A stretch of 64,000 bases of DNA. It comes from Terriglobus albidus. GTDB taxonomy: Bacteria > Acidobacteriota > Terriglobia > Terriglobales > Acidobacteriaceae. A program made the position numbers and the translations under genes. Shown piece by piece: positions 53,737 through 63,832 of the stretch (position 1 is its first letter; every line of letters starts with the position of its first letter). The notes below the pieces were generated by a model, which saw only the letters and a list, made by a program, of their open reading frames with translations, was not told where the DNA came from and ran no database searches. The stretch spans positions 124,001 to 188,000 of the forward strand of contig NZ_JAGTAS010000054.1 in NCBI RefSeq assembly GCF_025685425.1, written 5' to 3'.

Positions 53737-55710
53737 TCATTCGATTCCCTTACTTTCATCCCAACTGAACCCCTCCCGCTTCCCGATAGGAGGCACTTCC
53801 TCCAGAGGCAAAACCGCCTGCGCCGGCTTCTTCTTTGTCTCTGGGGCCTTCACAGTAGCCGCAGTCTTCACTTCATCCACTTTGCGCGGCAGAGGCTGTT
53901 CTCTAATCCGTTCCAGGAACTCCGGCTCTTTGTTGTGTTTCTTTGCCAGCCGGAACCTTGCTTGGATAACCTGATTCTCCAACTTGATAAAACCTGTGAG
54001 CGGCAGGAGTCCCGCGATCTCGGACGCCATGACGAGCGGCTTGGTAGCAATCTCCATCGCAAAGCTCTTCCTGGAACCAAATATCCGCATGCTTCGAGAC
54101 TCTTTCAAGCGCTCAACCTCGATCTCGCCGATAGCTTCGGAGACCCATTTGGCCGCACGCGGCTCGGAGGTCTTCAAAAAGATCTTCGTCGCAGGCTGGG
54201 AGAGCATGGCTTCTGCATCCTGGCCGTAACGCTTCTCCATTTGGCTGCGTCCCTGCACGGCTAGGACGACAGGATTTCCGTACTTGCGATTCTCGGTCAC
54301 AGCGGTATGGAGTTGCGGCAGCTTGTTCAAGCTGGCCAACTCATCCAGCACAAACCAGACAGGCTTTACCGCAGGGTCTTCGCAGTAGCCCATCATGCGC
54401 AAGACGAACAAATCGAGCCATACCGAATGCAGCGGCAGCACCTTCTCCCGGTAGGCAGCAGAAGAGGTTAGGAAGACCCAGCGTTTACGCTCCTTATACC
54501 ATTCCGCCGTCGCAAAGGTCGGCCTCGTGTGCTCCCACTCGGGCAACAGCTCCAGGCTGTCGGCCACCATGTTCAGGCTGGAGAGCACCCCCGCCCGCTG
54601 CGCAGGAGCGCCCGGATCGAGCAATGCCGCCAGTGGCGTTCCCTTGACTGCGGCCTCTATATAAGAAGGGTCAGCCATCATTCGTAGGATGTCCCTTGGC
54701 TGCAGCCTGTTCCTCAGCAAATGGGCCAACACCCGGCGCGGTGCATCAGTGAAAAACGCCTTCTCATATTCCTTTTCCGGCAGCATCGCTACGGCGATGG
54801 TGGTGGCCGTTTCGGGCCGGTCAATCTCCTTTCCCAAGCTCCAGTACGGGCATCGCCGGTCAAGCGGATTCAGAATCAGATCGCCTCGCTTTGGGTTGTA
54901 AAACTCACCTACGAAGTCCATTGCCGGGTCGTACACAATGGCACTCTCGCCGCGGTCTTCAACCTGGCGAAGCAGTTGCCGGATGGCGGAACTTTTGCCG
55001 GAGCCAGTGTCCCCCATCAGCAGGATGTGGCTGGCGTCCAGCCGGCGCGGGATGCGGAAACCACGAGCCGGAAGGAATCTGCCAAGTGTACCCTCGCGCT
55101 CCATCTGAAAGCGGATACCGCCATCTCGAGAGCTGCGCCGCGCCGCCATCAGTTGGGGGCCCTTGGTGCGGCGTCCATGGCGTTGTTCCTGCTGCTGGCT
55201 GACCCGAAGTTTATGGCCAAAGAAGAGCCATAGGCCATACAGAAACAACACTGCTGCCGTCAGATAAAGAATGGGCCGAAGGTAGATCAGCCATGGGCTG
55301 TCGCCGTCATAAACCGTCTCCCGCAGGTATGCTTCCAACTCCCTCGCACGAACCTTGCCGGGCGGCATCATCATCACACCGCGCCAGCCTTCTGCGAGCG
55401 CTTTCGGACTGAGAGCGATGGGATGTTGCGCATCCGGTCCCTTCACCGCATCATCGGGCAACAATGGTGCCGGCTTCCGTCCCGGAGCCGTTTTCTCGAC
55501 GTAGCGAACGGTAGTCAGTGTTCCTGGGTAACGGCTCAACGTAGAGCAGGCGGCATAGGTTCCGAGGTAGTGGATCTGGACCGGATTCATGGTCCAGTTG
55601 AGCCAAAGCATACCCGGAAGAATCAGCAAAAATGGACCTACGGCGAAGAGCAAAATTAGCCAAAGAAACCATCGGCCCCGGCTGGGAAAACCCATCGGTT
55701 CCGCGCTCAC
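53737..55710 (-). CDS. Type IV coupling protein (VirD4/TraD-like)
   Basis: The protein has 657 residues. Two N-terminal membrane helices (LWLILLFAVGPFLLILPGMLWL and YLTAAVLFLYGLWLFFG) anchor a RecA-like ATPase. Walker A is GDTGSGKSSA near residue 235 and Walker B is PVWFVLDELASL near residue 450. It joins the relaxosome to a type IV secretion channel and pumps DNA. No channel genes are in the window, so a helper system is implied. Its start overlaps the ribbon-helix-helix gene by 4 bp. Confidence 0.92.
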   Translation of the reverse strand: MSAEPMGFPSRGRWFLWLILLFAVGPFLLILPGMLWLNWTMNPVQIHYLGTYAACSTLSRYPGTLTTVRYVEKTAPGRKPAPLLPDDAVKGPDAQHPIALSPKALAEGWRGVMMMPPGKVRARELEAYLRETVYDGDSPWLIYLRPILYLTAAVLFLYGLWLFFGHKLRVSQQQEQRHGRRTKGPQLMAARRSSRDGGIRFQMEREGTLGRFLPARGFRIPRRLDASHILLMGDTGSGKSSAIRQLLRQVEDRGESAIVYDPAMDFVGEFYNPKRGDLILNPLDRRCPYWSLGKEIDRPETATTIAVAMLPEKEYEKAFFTDAPRRVLAHLLRNRLQPRDILRMMADPSYIEAAVKGTPLAALLDPGAPAQRAGVLSSLNMVADSLELLPEWEHTRPTFATAEWYKERKRWVFLTSSAAYREKVLPLHSVWLDLFVLRMMGYCEDPAVKPVWFVLDELASLNKLPQLHTAVTENRKYGNPVVLAVQGRSQMEKRYGQDAEAMLSQPATKIFLKTSEPRAAKWVSEAIGEIEVERLKESRSMRIFGSRKSFAMEIATKPLVMASEIAGLLPLTGFIKLENQVIQARFRLAKKHNKEPEFLERIREQPLPRKVDEVKTAATVKAPETKKKPAQAVLPLEEVPPIGKREGFSWDESKGIE

Positions 55711-56132
55711 TTCTGTCCTCCGGTTTCATCCTCCCCGGCGAGGAAATCGGTGAGCAGCTTCCGGGCGTCTGCCAGCTTCCGAGCCTCTGCCTTATCGCGG
55801 ATTTTGACGACGGATTCCGGGAGCAGGTACTTGCCTTCGGCCTGCGCCGTGGCCGAGGCGTGGAAGAGATTTAGGAGGATGTACCGGAGCGCCAGGACCT
55901 CGGAAAGCATCAGTTCCGTTGGGTCGGCAGGCCTCGCCCGCGCGGCATTCAGGGCAAGTTCGCGCAGCCACACCGCGAGCGTTTTGCCGCTCTTTTCGGC
56001 AGCCGCCTCGACCTCCCGCAATTCCTCAGGAGTAATCCGTGTGGCGATGGTTTTGGTGCGGAAGCCAGGTTTCTCCTGTGTACTTTCAGGAGGACTGGAA
56101 ACAGTCGATGTGCCGTTGACGAGTGTGCTCAT
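55707..56132 (-). CDS. Relaxosome accessory protein (ribbon-helix-helix/MobC-like)
   Basis: The protein has 141 residues from the ATG at 56132 (GCGAGG 7 bp upstream). The core TIATRITPEELREVEAAAEKSGKTLAVWLRELAL is a ribbon-helix-helix DNA-binding domain as in MobC/TraY proteins, which bind oriT and bring in the relaxase. The C-terminal helical part may contact the coupling protein. It is first in the transfer operon and next to the candidate oriT. Confidence 0.85.
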   Translation of the reverse strand: MSTLVNGTSTVSSPPESTQEKPGFRTKTIATRITPEELREVEAAAEKSGKTLAVWLRELALNAARARPADPTELMLSEVLALRYILLNLFHASATAQAEGKYLLPESVVKIRDKAEARKLADARKLLTDFLAGEDETGGQK

Positions 56133-56227
56133 CGTTGAACCTCGCCTTAGAAACAGCTTGCCCCCGTCCGTGCGACACGTCAATCTCCCGATTTCACCAA
56201 AACGACTGAAGCTTCTGCGAAATCAAC

Positions 56228-56348
56228 GTGTTTACGCCGATGCAGATTCTTCGTTTACGCAGAGCGCCCTAAGCGCTCCCATCAAAGCGAACCATTCCGT
56301 GCAAAGCGGAACGCAACAGATTCTAAAGCTGTTTACCGGCGTAAACAG
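56228..56348. other. Candidate oriT (GTTTAC repeats and inverted repeats)
   Basis: GTTTACG at 56230, GTTTACGC at 56253 and a perfect inverted repeat CTGTTTAC-CGGC-GTAAACAG at 56329-56348 recur within 120 bp. A palindrome GAGCG...CGCTC lies at 56262-56278. This non-coding stretch begins 96 bp upstream of the ribbon-helix-helix gene, where oriT is usually found. No nick site can be identified by eye. Confidence 0.4.
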
Positions 56349-56387
56349 GAAGACCGCCGCGCGGGATTCCTGCAGATCCCAATTGGG

Positions 56388-56552
56388 GGTGACGTGTCGC
56401 AGCCACTTCCGATGCCGTAGGCAGCGTGCTCTTCAAACGCAGTAGCAACCAAACTGGACGGACACGATGTAGACCACACGAAGCCGGTAAGATGTAGCGA
56501 ATGAAAGAGCCGTGCGGTGAGGGCCGAGCGAGCCATACCAGGTCCGAGTCAT
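56388..56552 (+). repeat. 165-bp structured repeat, copy 1 (possible group II intron fragment)
   Basis: The segment aligns over its length with 63833-64000 in the same orientation. Shared blocks include AGTAGCAACCA, CACGATGTAGACC, AAGCCGG, GATGTAGCG and AAGAGCCGT. Conservation of blocks separated by variable stretches fits a structured RNA such as the 5' part of a group II intron. The remainder of 56552-56883 shows no gene. Confidence 0.5.
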
Positions 56553-56883
56553 GCAGCACGGTCGCAAGGATGTGATCGGTGGGTCCAGGATCTGCGTGGG
56601 AACGGTGAAAAGCCGTAGGCCCATGGCGCCGTGATCTCCCCACCCGCAGCATAGGCTTGTACAGTCCGAGATGCGTAGATTACCAGGCTGATGAGAGCGG
56701 CGCTGGCAGATGTATCAGGGTGGCCGTTACCGGTCCGGCAGAGGCTTTATACTCCACCCCGATAGGCCGCCAAAAGGCGGCCTATAACGACAGACGCACA
56801 AGATGTTCTTTGGGTAAATAGCCGCCCCTTCGGAAAACTCGATGCGGGCCAGACCCCCCATACAAGCGGGAAATTTATTGTCA

Positions 56884-57165
56884 TCAGACAATTGCACTCA
56901 TTCTGGAAACGCAGTCATCGTCAACCCCCATAAGGGCATGAAGTTTGCCAATTTCTGCTAAAACATCACTCGATATTGGACGACGGACCTCGAAGAGGTA
57001 ATCGCAGAGTGCATGCATCGCGATCTCAAATTCGTATTCCCTTATGTTTTCATCGAAATATGCTCTGGCCTGCTCCGCTTCTGGGTTGGTAGAAAAGAGG
57101 AAGCGCAATGCTGTTAGCCGCCCCCTCAATTCTTCATAGCGCGTCGATTGATCTGCGTGATTCAT
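56884..57165 (-). CDS. MafI-like immunity protein
   Basis: The protein has 93 residues from the ATG at 57165, 13 bp after the RHS-EndoU stop. It is an acidic all-helical protein with NIREYEFEIAMHALCDYLFEVRRPISSDVLAEIGKLHALMGVD, which resembles the MafI immunity family. Known MafI proteins neutralise MafB toxins, some with EndoU domains, which fits the gene before it. The match rests on pattern and context, not a search. Confidence 0.75.
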   Translation of the reverse strand: MNHADQSTRYEELRGRLTALRFLFSTNPEAEQARAYFDENIREYEFEIAMHALCDYLFEVRRPISSDVLAEIGKLHALMGVDDDCVSRMSAIV

Positions 57166-57178
57166 AGAGTTCTCTATC

Positions 57179-60100
57179 CTAGGGATTCCGTGGAACATTC
57201 GTTGGATATGCTGCCCAAGGTTCGCCGTTTCTTATAATCACACGGACGTCGACTCCATCACGCGTTCCAGTTACGACCGTATCTCGCCCCTGTGTCACAC
57301 GTGGCGCATTCGGGTCAGTGGCAATATCCTCTATCACTTCTTCGATTTTGGCATCGCTCCATTCAGCGGGGAATTCACTCTTTCCGGGCATACCTGTACC
57401 CGCTCGGTGACCTCCACCTGTAGCGTCTCCGTCCAGAATGTGCTTCATTCGTCTAGCTGGGATGAGACCTGCTCCCCCATAAATAAACTTTAGGGCGTCA
57501 ACCTTCCCCAATTGTTTACTTGGAGGCATTTGTGGCATCTGCTGATGCGGTTTCGCGGGTGTTACACGTTCGAACACCCATTGCCGAATGGTTTGCCTAA
57601 CAGTCGGAATATCTGGAAGCGAATAACAAGTTCCCGCGATAAGCGTATTGGTGCTGGCGTCCCATCTATCGTTAGTACAAAGCGTTTCATGGCCGTCCTC
57701 GTCAACTCTCGATAGTGGGTTATTCCACACGTAGCCGTAAAGGTTCAATGATTGAGGATTGTCCAATTTGGAAAAGGGGATCGCATCCTGCCATTCCGAC
57801 CAATCCGGGCTCATCCACCGTCCCATCGTTGGGCTGTAGTACCTGGCCCCGAAGTAGTCCAGCCCTGATTCAACGTCCCTTTCTTTGCCGGTAAATTTGT
57901 AGTGATTTGCGGAAGCTACCGGATTGATCTCCTGCCCATAGGGCTGGAACTCTGAGGTCTGAGTCGGCCAGCCTTCCACAGTCAGAGCCATACTGGTGGA
58001 TCCGAGATGATCGGCCAAGTAGTGCGTTGTTGAAACGCTGGGATAGGTCGCCGTGTTGAAGCCCTGCAGGTTCCTTATGTTCCAGAAGTTGTTGGTAATC
58101 GCATTTCCTGACTGCACACCCTGCCAGATCTGCCATCCAGGCTGCCCCTGGCCACTCTGGTAGATCGGCAACACACTTCCATCTGCCCGCAGAATGGCCG
58201 CATTGTTGACCAAGACGATCGAGCGGCTTCCATTGGTGATGGAATTCGTCTCTCCGTCAACCACCACGCAGGCTCCCGTAAGAGTGTGTCCAGCCCAGGA
58301 ATCGAGTGGAACTACACGGGTAAGCCAGGCGCCCGAAGTATCGTGCCAGCTATTGGTCAAGTCGCCATCGAGGGCATGCAAAGCCCAACTCGTGGAATTC
58401 CCATTGGAGTCGAAGAGGCACATCCCGCCGCGGGCATTGAACTGCTCCTGCTGCCAGACCAAACGGTCACCGGTACGGATGACTGCGTAGGATTGGCCGG
58501 TGTTCGGGTTAGTCCCTCCGGGGATCGAGATGGGAAGCGTCATGCCGATCCAGGAGACACCGTGGGGATCGAAGTCTCCACCTACCTGGATCTCGTTCTC
58601 GAAGGTATCCGCTTTGGCCACCTTCTTGCCATTGGCATAGATGTAGTCGGACCAGGAGCCGTCGCTATGCTTCTCCGAGAGCGGCTGCCCGTTCATATAC
58701 ACATACTCAGTCCAATCGCCACCGGCGTCCTTGTGGACGCGATTCCCTTCTGTGTCGTATTGATATCCCGCCAGAGAGGTGCTGCCGGAGTTGATCTGCG
58801 AGACCCGACTCTCAGCGTCATAGCTGTACTGGTGCAACGTGCCCCAGGCGGCTAACCCGTCGCACAGTTGATTGCCCGCGTCATCGAAGGCGGTCTGTGT
58901 AGCGGCGCAGGGCAGGCTGTTCACCCGGTTGTCACTGCCAAAGGTCATCGTGGCAGTGCCGTTCACCGAAGGAGAGCTGTTGCCGAAGCTGTCGATACTG
59001 AAATTCGTCGTAAAAGCGCCGTCGGACCGGCTAGCGTAGGTCAGCCGGTTGAGGCAGTCATACTGGAAGGTCTGCGTGTGGTAAGCGTTCAGCCCATCCA
59101 CAATCGACCAGATGTTGCCGTTGTTCCCGGCAGTCATACACGTCCCCGTTGTAGAGGGGGCGAAGCTGTACTGCCGGTCCATCAAATTCTGGCTGAAACC
59201 GGAGGCCTGGATACGTGTTGTCTGTAACCGGCTGTTATAGCTGAAGCTCTGGCCCGCGTTGCCAACCTTCCAGGAACTGACTGCACCTGCGGGCGTATAG
59301 CAGATCGATGTACTGCTGGAGCAGTCTCCCTTAACGTAGGTGTAGGGGAAATCGACATTCGTGGGAGAGAAGGAGTTAAAGTTGGTTGCGTTTGCTACCC
59401 ACCCCGTCATCGTGGCCGACTTTAGCCTTCCCGCCGAATCGAAACTTTGGGTGACGACGCGGCCACTTGGGTAGCCGATCGTGACCGGATTTCCGGCGAG
59501 GTCGTAGCGGTAGTGAATGCCATGTCCAGGCTGGTTCTGATCGGATGGAAGTTTTCCACCGATATCCCTTATACGGCCCATCTCGTCATAGGAGAAAACC
59601 CGGTCGGTCTGGTGGACGGCTCCGATCAGCGTCTCGGTTAGCCGGCCGATGCCATTCGAAGGAGTTCCCGCCCAGGTTGAGCTTTGATCGTAATAGAAGT
59701 AAGCCCACGGAGTTCCGTCTGTATACTCCTTCCGTGTCAAACGATTCAATGCGTCATAAAAGAAGTTTGTCCGAACGCCGCGAGCATCGGTCATGTAGAG
59801 AAGATTGCCGTTTGCGTCGTAACCATCCGCCGTGCAGCCTGACTCGGTGCCGTCTCCATGGCCGTAGCAGATCACGCCCGTTTCAGGATTGTGAGACCAG
59901 AGAAGGCGGGAAAATGAATCATATTTGAAACTCCGCGTCCGGCTTGTCTCAGCGGATTTTCCATGCTGCGTCACAGACGTGAGATTAGCTAAACCGTCAT
60001 AGCCATATTCGGTATGAAGATTTGCGCCATCCGGGTCTTCATAGACATCCGTAAGACGACCCAGAGAATCCACGATCCGTTTCGTCTTGCGTTGCGATTC

Positions 60101-62797
60101 ATCAACGATCACCGTACTGCTACCGTCGAAAGTCGTATCAATCTCAGAGCTATCCGGGTTGACCCGCTTGACTGTACGTCCCAGAACGTCGTACTGAAAA
60201 GAAGTCCATATAGCCGAGGCGGCGCCAGCCGCAGTGTGAGGGTTGGAGACTTGCTGTATTTGCCCCTCGGTGTTGTACTGCGTATTTTGATACGAGTCAG
60301 CCGATTCCGAACCTATCTGAATCGTTCTTCCCAGTCCGTCAATAAGCTCTGATTGAACATTCGCGCCGGAACTGGCAGGACACGCTGTAGAGGTAGACGG
60401 CACCGTCAACCCAGCGTTCATTGCAGAATAGGTCTTGATGGTTTTCGCATCTGGGTAGCAATAAACCGTAGTCGCACCAGATGCAGAACCAAGGTTGGGC
60501 GCTTTTACGCTCCACAAGCGGCCCGCGCTGTCATAGCTGTAGCTTGTCACCTGCTGATTCTGATCAGTGTACGATTGCAGGGCTCCGGTATTACCGTCAT
60601 ATTGATAATTTTCGATGTGAGTAATTGTCCCCGTTGTAGGGGACTGGATCTTTTGGGGGTAGAGTCCCGTACCGTCATATGTAACGGTCGTCGAGTTTAG
60701 ATTGGAGTCTTTAATCTCTACCGGCATGCCGGCAGTGTTGTACTTAATTGATGTTACGAATGATGTATTTGCGGTGTCGAGCCATCGCTTAATGGATGTC
60801 TGGTTGCCAAGGACGCCCTGAGGGCTTCCGTTATTGTCGTCGTATGTATATTCCGTCTTCCCAACGACATTCCCTTCGGCATCCAGGACTTGCGTGTCGG
60901 CCACAAGATCGAGTTGATTCACGTTGTAGTACGACTGATGAGTTGAACTCCAATAATTCGTGACATTAGCCTTCAATAAATTGCTCGCGGAATCGCGGAC
61001 GTCTTCTTCCTGCACTTGCCCCAAGTACACGGTTGGGTTCCATCCGGACACGGCGGTGCAGCCCGTTGGAGTTCCATTGGGTGTGCATACCAATTCGGCC
61101 GCGGTATAGAACGGTTGATAGTGGAGTTCATCGATGACAGAGGATGCACCCTTCAGCGTGGTAGTTACTCGACTAGCGAGCACATTGAAGGCGCCCTCTT
61201 CACCATAAGGCTGATTCGACTGGTATTCTGTACCAACTGTTTTGAGAACGGTCCCACTCTGGCACGTTCCTTGACAATATTTAGTTTCCACCTCGTAAAG
61301 AGGGGCGTTTGAGTAGGCGTTGGCAGGTCGAACAGATTGGAAAGTGTGTTTTATTTCATCGCCTGAGCCGTTGAAGTGTTCCAGCGTCGTGAACGAACTC
61401 GATGTTGGCGAAGCGTAGGAGTACGTGGTACTTGAGACGTTGCCCATCCCATCGTCTACGGTTCGAGAAGTTATGGCGTGAAAGACCGATGGCGATCCAT
61501 AACCTGGATAGCGAACGATATTGCCATAACCGTAGCTGATTTTCCCGCCTGCTGGGGTCCTGATCTCCTTGATAGACCCGTAGGAGATTGGCACGCCCGT
61601 CTGGGCGACGTAAGATTGCAAGTCGGTACATTGACAATCGTAAGCGTCGTAAACAAATCCCCAATAAGTGCCATCGGGCAGCTTGATCGATTGAATTGCA
61701 AAACCGCCGGCTATCGTATTAATGGCACCGGTCAACGACCACGATCCCCCTCCAACTGGGACGTCCATAGGATTCACAAAATAGTTGCCAGACCAAGGCC
61801 AGACGCCGGTATTTGTCGGATCTTCATCTCCATAGAGTCCGGTGTGATATACCAGCTCCTTGGTATAGCAAATCAGATATTGAACTGGCTGTCCGTTGGG
61901 ACCCGGTACACTCCATGGCACCGAAAATAGCGGGCTTTGACCAGTCACTCCGAGATTGGGGCACCCAGAGGTATCTGGAGGGGTTGTTCCATAAGCATAC
62001 TGGTCAAATGCCCATTCAATGGCCGACTCAGGACTCGTAATCGATCTCCCCACTGAATCCTGAAAGGAGATGATGCCATTTGAGGCGGTGCTTTGGGTTA
62101 TCTGATTCCCCTCGGGATCAGATGCATAAAAAGAATCGCCGTAGGCTTGAACCGAATATCTATTTCCGTGCTTGTCATAGACGACACGCAAACCATTGAC
62201 TGAGGTATATGGGTTCGAAGGATTTGCATCAGTAACAAATGTATAGCCCTTACCTTCTGCATCGTGAAGGAGGCTCCAATTAGCAGAGTCTGGAAGCATA
62301 GGCACTTGGTGTCCAGTCGGATCGGTAAGGAGAAAATGTCGTCTTCCTTTCTGCACCGCCACGCCACAGTCGAATGGACCATTTCCGTCGCCAAAAAAAT
62401 TGGCCAAGCAATCCGAGACAAAGGTGTCATACCGATCATCAGCTTGCAAGCTTGAGGGGGCCAAGCTCGAACTAATTCCAGGACCAAACTGGGCCAACTG
62501 CATATAGATAAAGCATCGTCCGCTGTCAATGTCACACGTCTCTTTTTCTTCAAATGCATTGCTATTCAGGTTGATCGCAAAAGAGAGGGGCTCCAGCTTT
62601 CCCTTTTGTTGATAAGAAAGCAATGGGATCGACGCGACCAGAGAACCATTTGATAGATCAACATGGTCAAAGTTCCCACCAGCATAACTGGCCGACGGTC
62701 GTATCCCAAGGGAGGCGTTTGACTGGTTAAACTGCGAGAATGACGTTCCTAAGACTGCGAAAAGGAGTGCGATTATGTAAAGAACCTTCGACTTCAT
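57179..62797 (-). CDS. RHS-repeat polymorphic toxin with C-terminal EndoU nuclease domain
   Basis: The protein has 1,872 residues. A signal peptide (KVLYIIALLFAVLGTSFSQ) is followed by a long N-terminal domain, dozens of YD repeats, and the RHS core end (ARYYSPTMGRWMSPDWSEW...NPQSLNLYGYVWNNPLSRVDEDG). The last 90 residues match bacterial EndoU: MKHILDGDATGGGHRAG, FPAEWSDAKIEEVIEDIATDPNAP and AAYPTNVP, with the first catalytic His in HILDGD and the second in GGHRAG. EndoU toxins cleave RNA in rival cells. The ATG at 62797 overlaps the previous stop by one base behind GAGGAG, and longer frames would place the signal peptide internally. Confidence 0.88.
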   Translation of the reverse strand: MKSKVLYIIALLFAVLGTSFSQFNQSNASLGIRPSASYAGGNFDHVDLSNGSLVASIPLLSYQQKGKLEPLSFAINLNSNAFEEKETCDIDSGRCFIYMQLAQFGPGISSSLAPSSLQADDRYDTFVSDCLANFFGDGNGPFDCGVAVQKGRRHFLLTDPTGHQVPMLPDSANWSLLHDAEGKGYTFVTDANPSNPYTSVNGLRVVYDKHGNRYSVQAYGDSFYASDPEGNQITQSTASNGIISFQDSVGRSITSPESAIEWAFDQYAYGTTPPDTSGCPNLGVTGQSPLFSVPWSVPGPNGQPVQYLICYTKELVYHTGLYGDEDPTNTGVWPWSGNYFVNPMDVPVGGGSWSLTGAINTIAGGFAIQSIKLPDGTYWGFVYDAYDCQCTDLQSYVAQTGVPISYGSIKEIRTPAGGKISYGYGNIVRYPGYGSPSVFHAITSRTVDDGMGNVSSTTYSYASPTSSSFTTLEHFNGSGDEIKHTFQSVRPANAYSNAPLYEVETKYCQGTCQSGTVLKTVGTEYQSNQPYGEEGAFNVLASRVTTTLKGASSVIDELHYQPFYTAAELVCTPNGTPTGCTAVSGWNPTVYLGQVQEEDVRDSASNLLKANVTNYWSSTHQSYYNVNQLDLVADTQVLDAEGNVVGKTEYTYDDNNGSPQGVLGNQTSIKRWLDTANTSFVTSIKYNTAGMPVEIKDSNLNSTTVTYDGTGLYPQKIQSPTTGTITHIENYQYDGNTGALQSYTDQNQQVTSYSYDSAGRLWSVKAPNLGSASGATTVYCYPDAKTIKTYSAMNAGLTVPSTSTACPASSGANVQSELIDGLGRTIQIGSESADSYQNTQYNTEGQIQQVSNPHTAAGAASAIWTSFQYDVLGRTVKRVNPDSSEIDTTFDGSSTVIVDESQRKTKRIVDSLGRLTDVYEDPDGANLHTEYGYDGLANLTSVTQHGKSAETSRTRSFKYDSFSRLLWSHNPETGVICYGHGDGTESGCTADGYDANGNLLYMTDARGVRTNFFYDALNRLTRKEYTDGTPWAYFYYDQSSTWAGTPSNGIGRLTETLIGAVHQTDRVFSYDEMGRIRDIGGKLPSDQNQPGHGIHYRYDLAGNPVTIGYPSGRVVTQSFDSAGRLKSATMTGWVANATNFNSFSPTNVDFPYTYVKGDCSSSTSICYTPAGAVSSWKVGNAGQSFSYNSRLQTTRIQASGFSQNLMDRQYSFAPSTTGTCMTAGNNGNIWSIVDGLNAYHTQTFQYDCLNRLTYASRSDGAFTTNFSIDSFGNSSPSVNGTATMTFGSDNRVNSLPCAATQTAFDDAGNQLCDGLAAWGTLHQYSYDAESRVSQINSGSTSLAGYQYDTEGNRVHKDAGGDWTEYVYMNGQPLSEKHSDGSWSDYIYANGKKVAKADTFENEIQVGGDFDPHGVSWIGMTLPISIPGGTNPNTGQSYAVIRTGDRLVWQQEQFNARGGMCLFDSNGNSTSWALHALDGDLTNSWHDTSGAWLTRVVPLDSWAGHTLTGACVVVDGETNSITNGSRSIVLVNNAAILRADGSVLPIYQSGQGQPGWQIWQGVQSGNAITNNFWNIRNLQGFNTATYPSVSTTHYLADHLGSTSMALTVEGWPTQTSEFQPYGQEINPVASANHYKFTGKERDVESGLDYFGARYYSPTMGRWMSPDWSEWQDAIPFSKLDNPQSLNLYGYVWNNPLSRVDEDGHETLCTNDRWDASTNTLIAGTCYSLPDIPTVRQTIRQWVFERVTPAKPHQQMPQMPPSKQLGKVDALKFIYGGAGLIPARRMKHILDGDATGGGHRAGTGMPGKSEFPAEWSDAKIEEVIEDIATDPNAPRVTQGRDTVVTGTRDGVDVRVIIRNGEPWAAYPTNVPRNP

Positions 62798-63672
62798 TAC
62801 TTGAGCTCCTCTTCGAACTTGGTCTTGTTGTATTCGGCGTTCGGAGTAAAAGAGATCAAGACTTGTTTTTGGGCAGGAAATCCTGGAGGCCCGGCATATA
62901 CGACCGATGGTATTTTCAAGCCTTGGATCCCTTGCCAATCCGAGAAGTCGTATTTCCGCCAAGAAATTGAAGTCGACTGTGAGAAGCTGGGAGGTCGAAG
63001 GCTTACAGACAGAGGAAGGTGGGTTTCCGTCGAAATCGTCCAGAGCTGTTCCAGTACATATGGATCGCCGCTTTTGCGATGCCAATAGATGTCAACACAT
63101 TGCCTAGCGCTGGCCTCACATTGTGATGCAGCCTCTTCACGCACAAGATAGTTCTCATTCTGCAAAACAATTTGCGCAGCAACGGAGGGGAGGTGCGTCG
63201 CGATTACGCGTGCTTGATCAAGTTCTGCGATATTAGCAGGCGCATCTCCACCTTGAAACGACCGCTGCGACGAACTGTCATGATCTTTAGGGGAATTCGA
63301 CTGTCCTTTTATCCCTCTTAAATATTTGGTGTTGCCTGTATGCCAGTCATCGGTTAGCAGGAAATCCTTGGCGCTGTCTCCACTTCCTACGCGAAAATGG
63401 ACTTCGGAACTCTTCACGTGTTGCCAGGCAGATTCCCCGCCGGTATATACGATCACCTCTTTTAGGGCCTTTTGTGCAGCCGGATCAGAAGTGGTGTCAG
63501 GCGGCAAAACTGCTTTGCCAGCAAGAGCTTTCGGGGGCCGTGGCGGGAAAACAATCACGTTTTGAGTCTGTCCACTAACGATTGATTGAGAGCAGAACGA
63601 AAGCAGGAATAAGGCAAGTGCGCTACAAGGCTTCAAGGTACATCTCCACTGATTGAAGACACGGAGGTTCAT
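62797..63672 (-). CDS. Secreted protein encoded upstream of the RHS-EndoU gene
   Basis: The protein has 291 residues with a signal peptide (PCSALALFLLSFCSQSIVSG). The mature part is beta-rich (ESAWQHVKSSEVHFRVGSGDSAKDFLLTDDWHTGNTKYLRG, KIPSVVYAGPPGFPAQKQVLISFTP) and resembles outer-membrane-lipoprotein-sorting-like folds seen in LolA-type proteins, though I cannot name the family. A TAATG stop-start overlap couples it to the RHS gene, which suggests a role in export or presentation of the toxin. The ATG at 63672 is preferred over the TTG at 63681. Confidence 0.75.
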   Translation of the reverse strand: MNLRVFNQWRCTLKPCSALALFLLSFCSQSIVSGQTQNVIVFPPRPPKALAGKAVLPPDTTSDPAAQKALKEVIVYTGGESAWQHVKSSEVHFRVGSGDSAKDFLLTDDWHTGNTKYLRGIKGQSNSPKDHDSSSQRSFQGGDAPANIAELDQARVIATHLPSVAAQIVLQNENYLVREEAASQCEASARQCVDIYWHRKSGDPYVLEQLWTISTETHLPLSVSLRPPSFSQSTSISWRKYDFSDWQGIQGLKIPSVVYAGPPGFPAQKQVLISFTPNAEYNKTKFEEELK

Positions 63673-63832
63673 TAGTTCCAAAGCTCAAAAAGGGCGGTGG
63701 AACCACGGCGGAAAACAAACTTGTGTTGAAACTAGGCCATTCTTACAGAGCCCTTTTTCCCTGTCGAGTACCCAAGATTATTAGAAAAGTGGTTAACATC
63801 TTCAAATCCACTTCTCCATCCTTGCATCTTGC

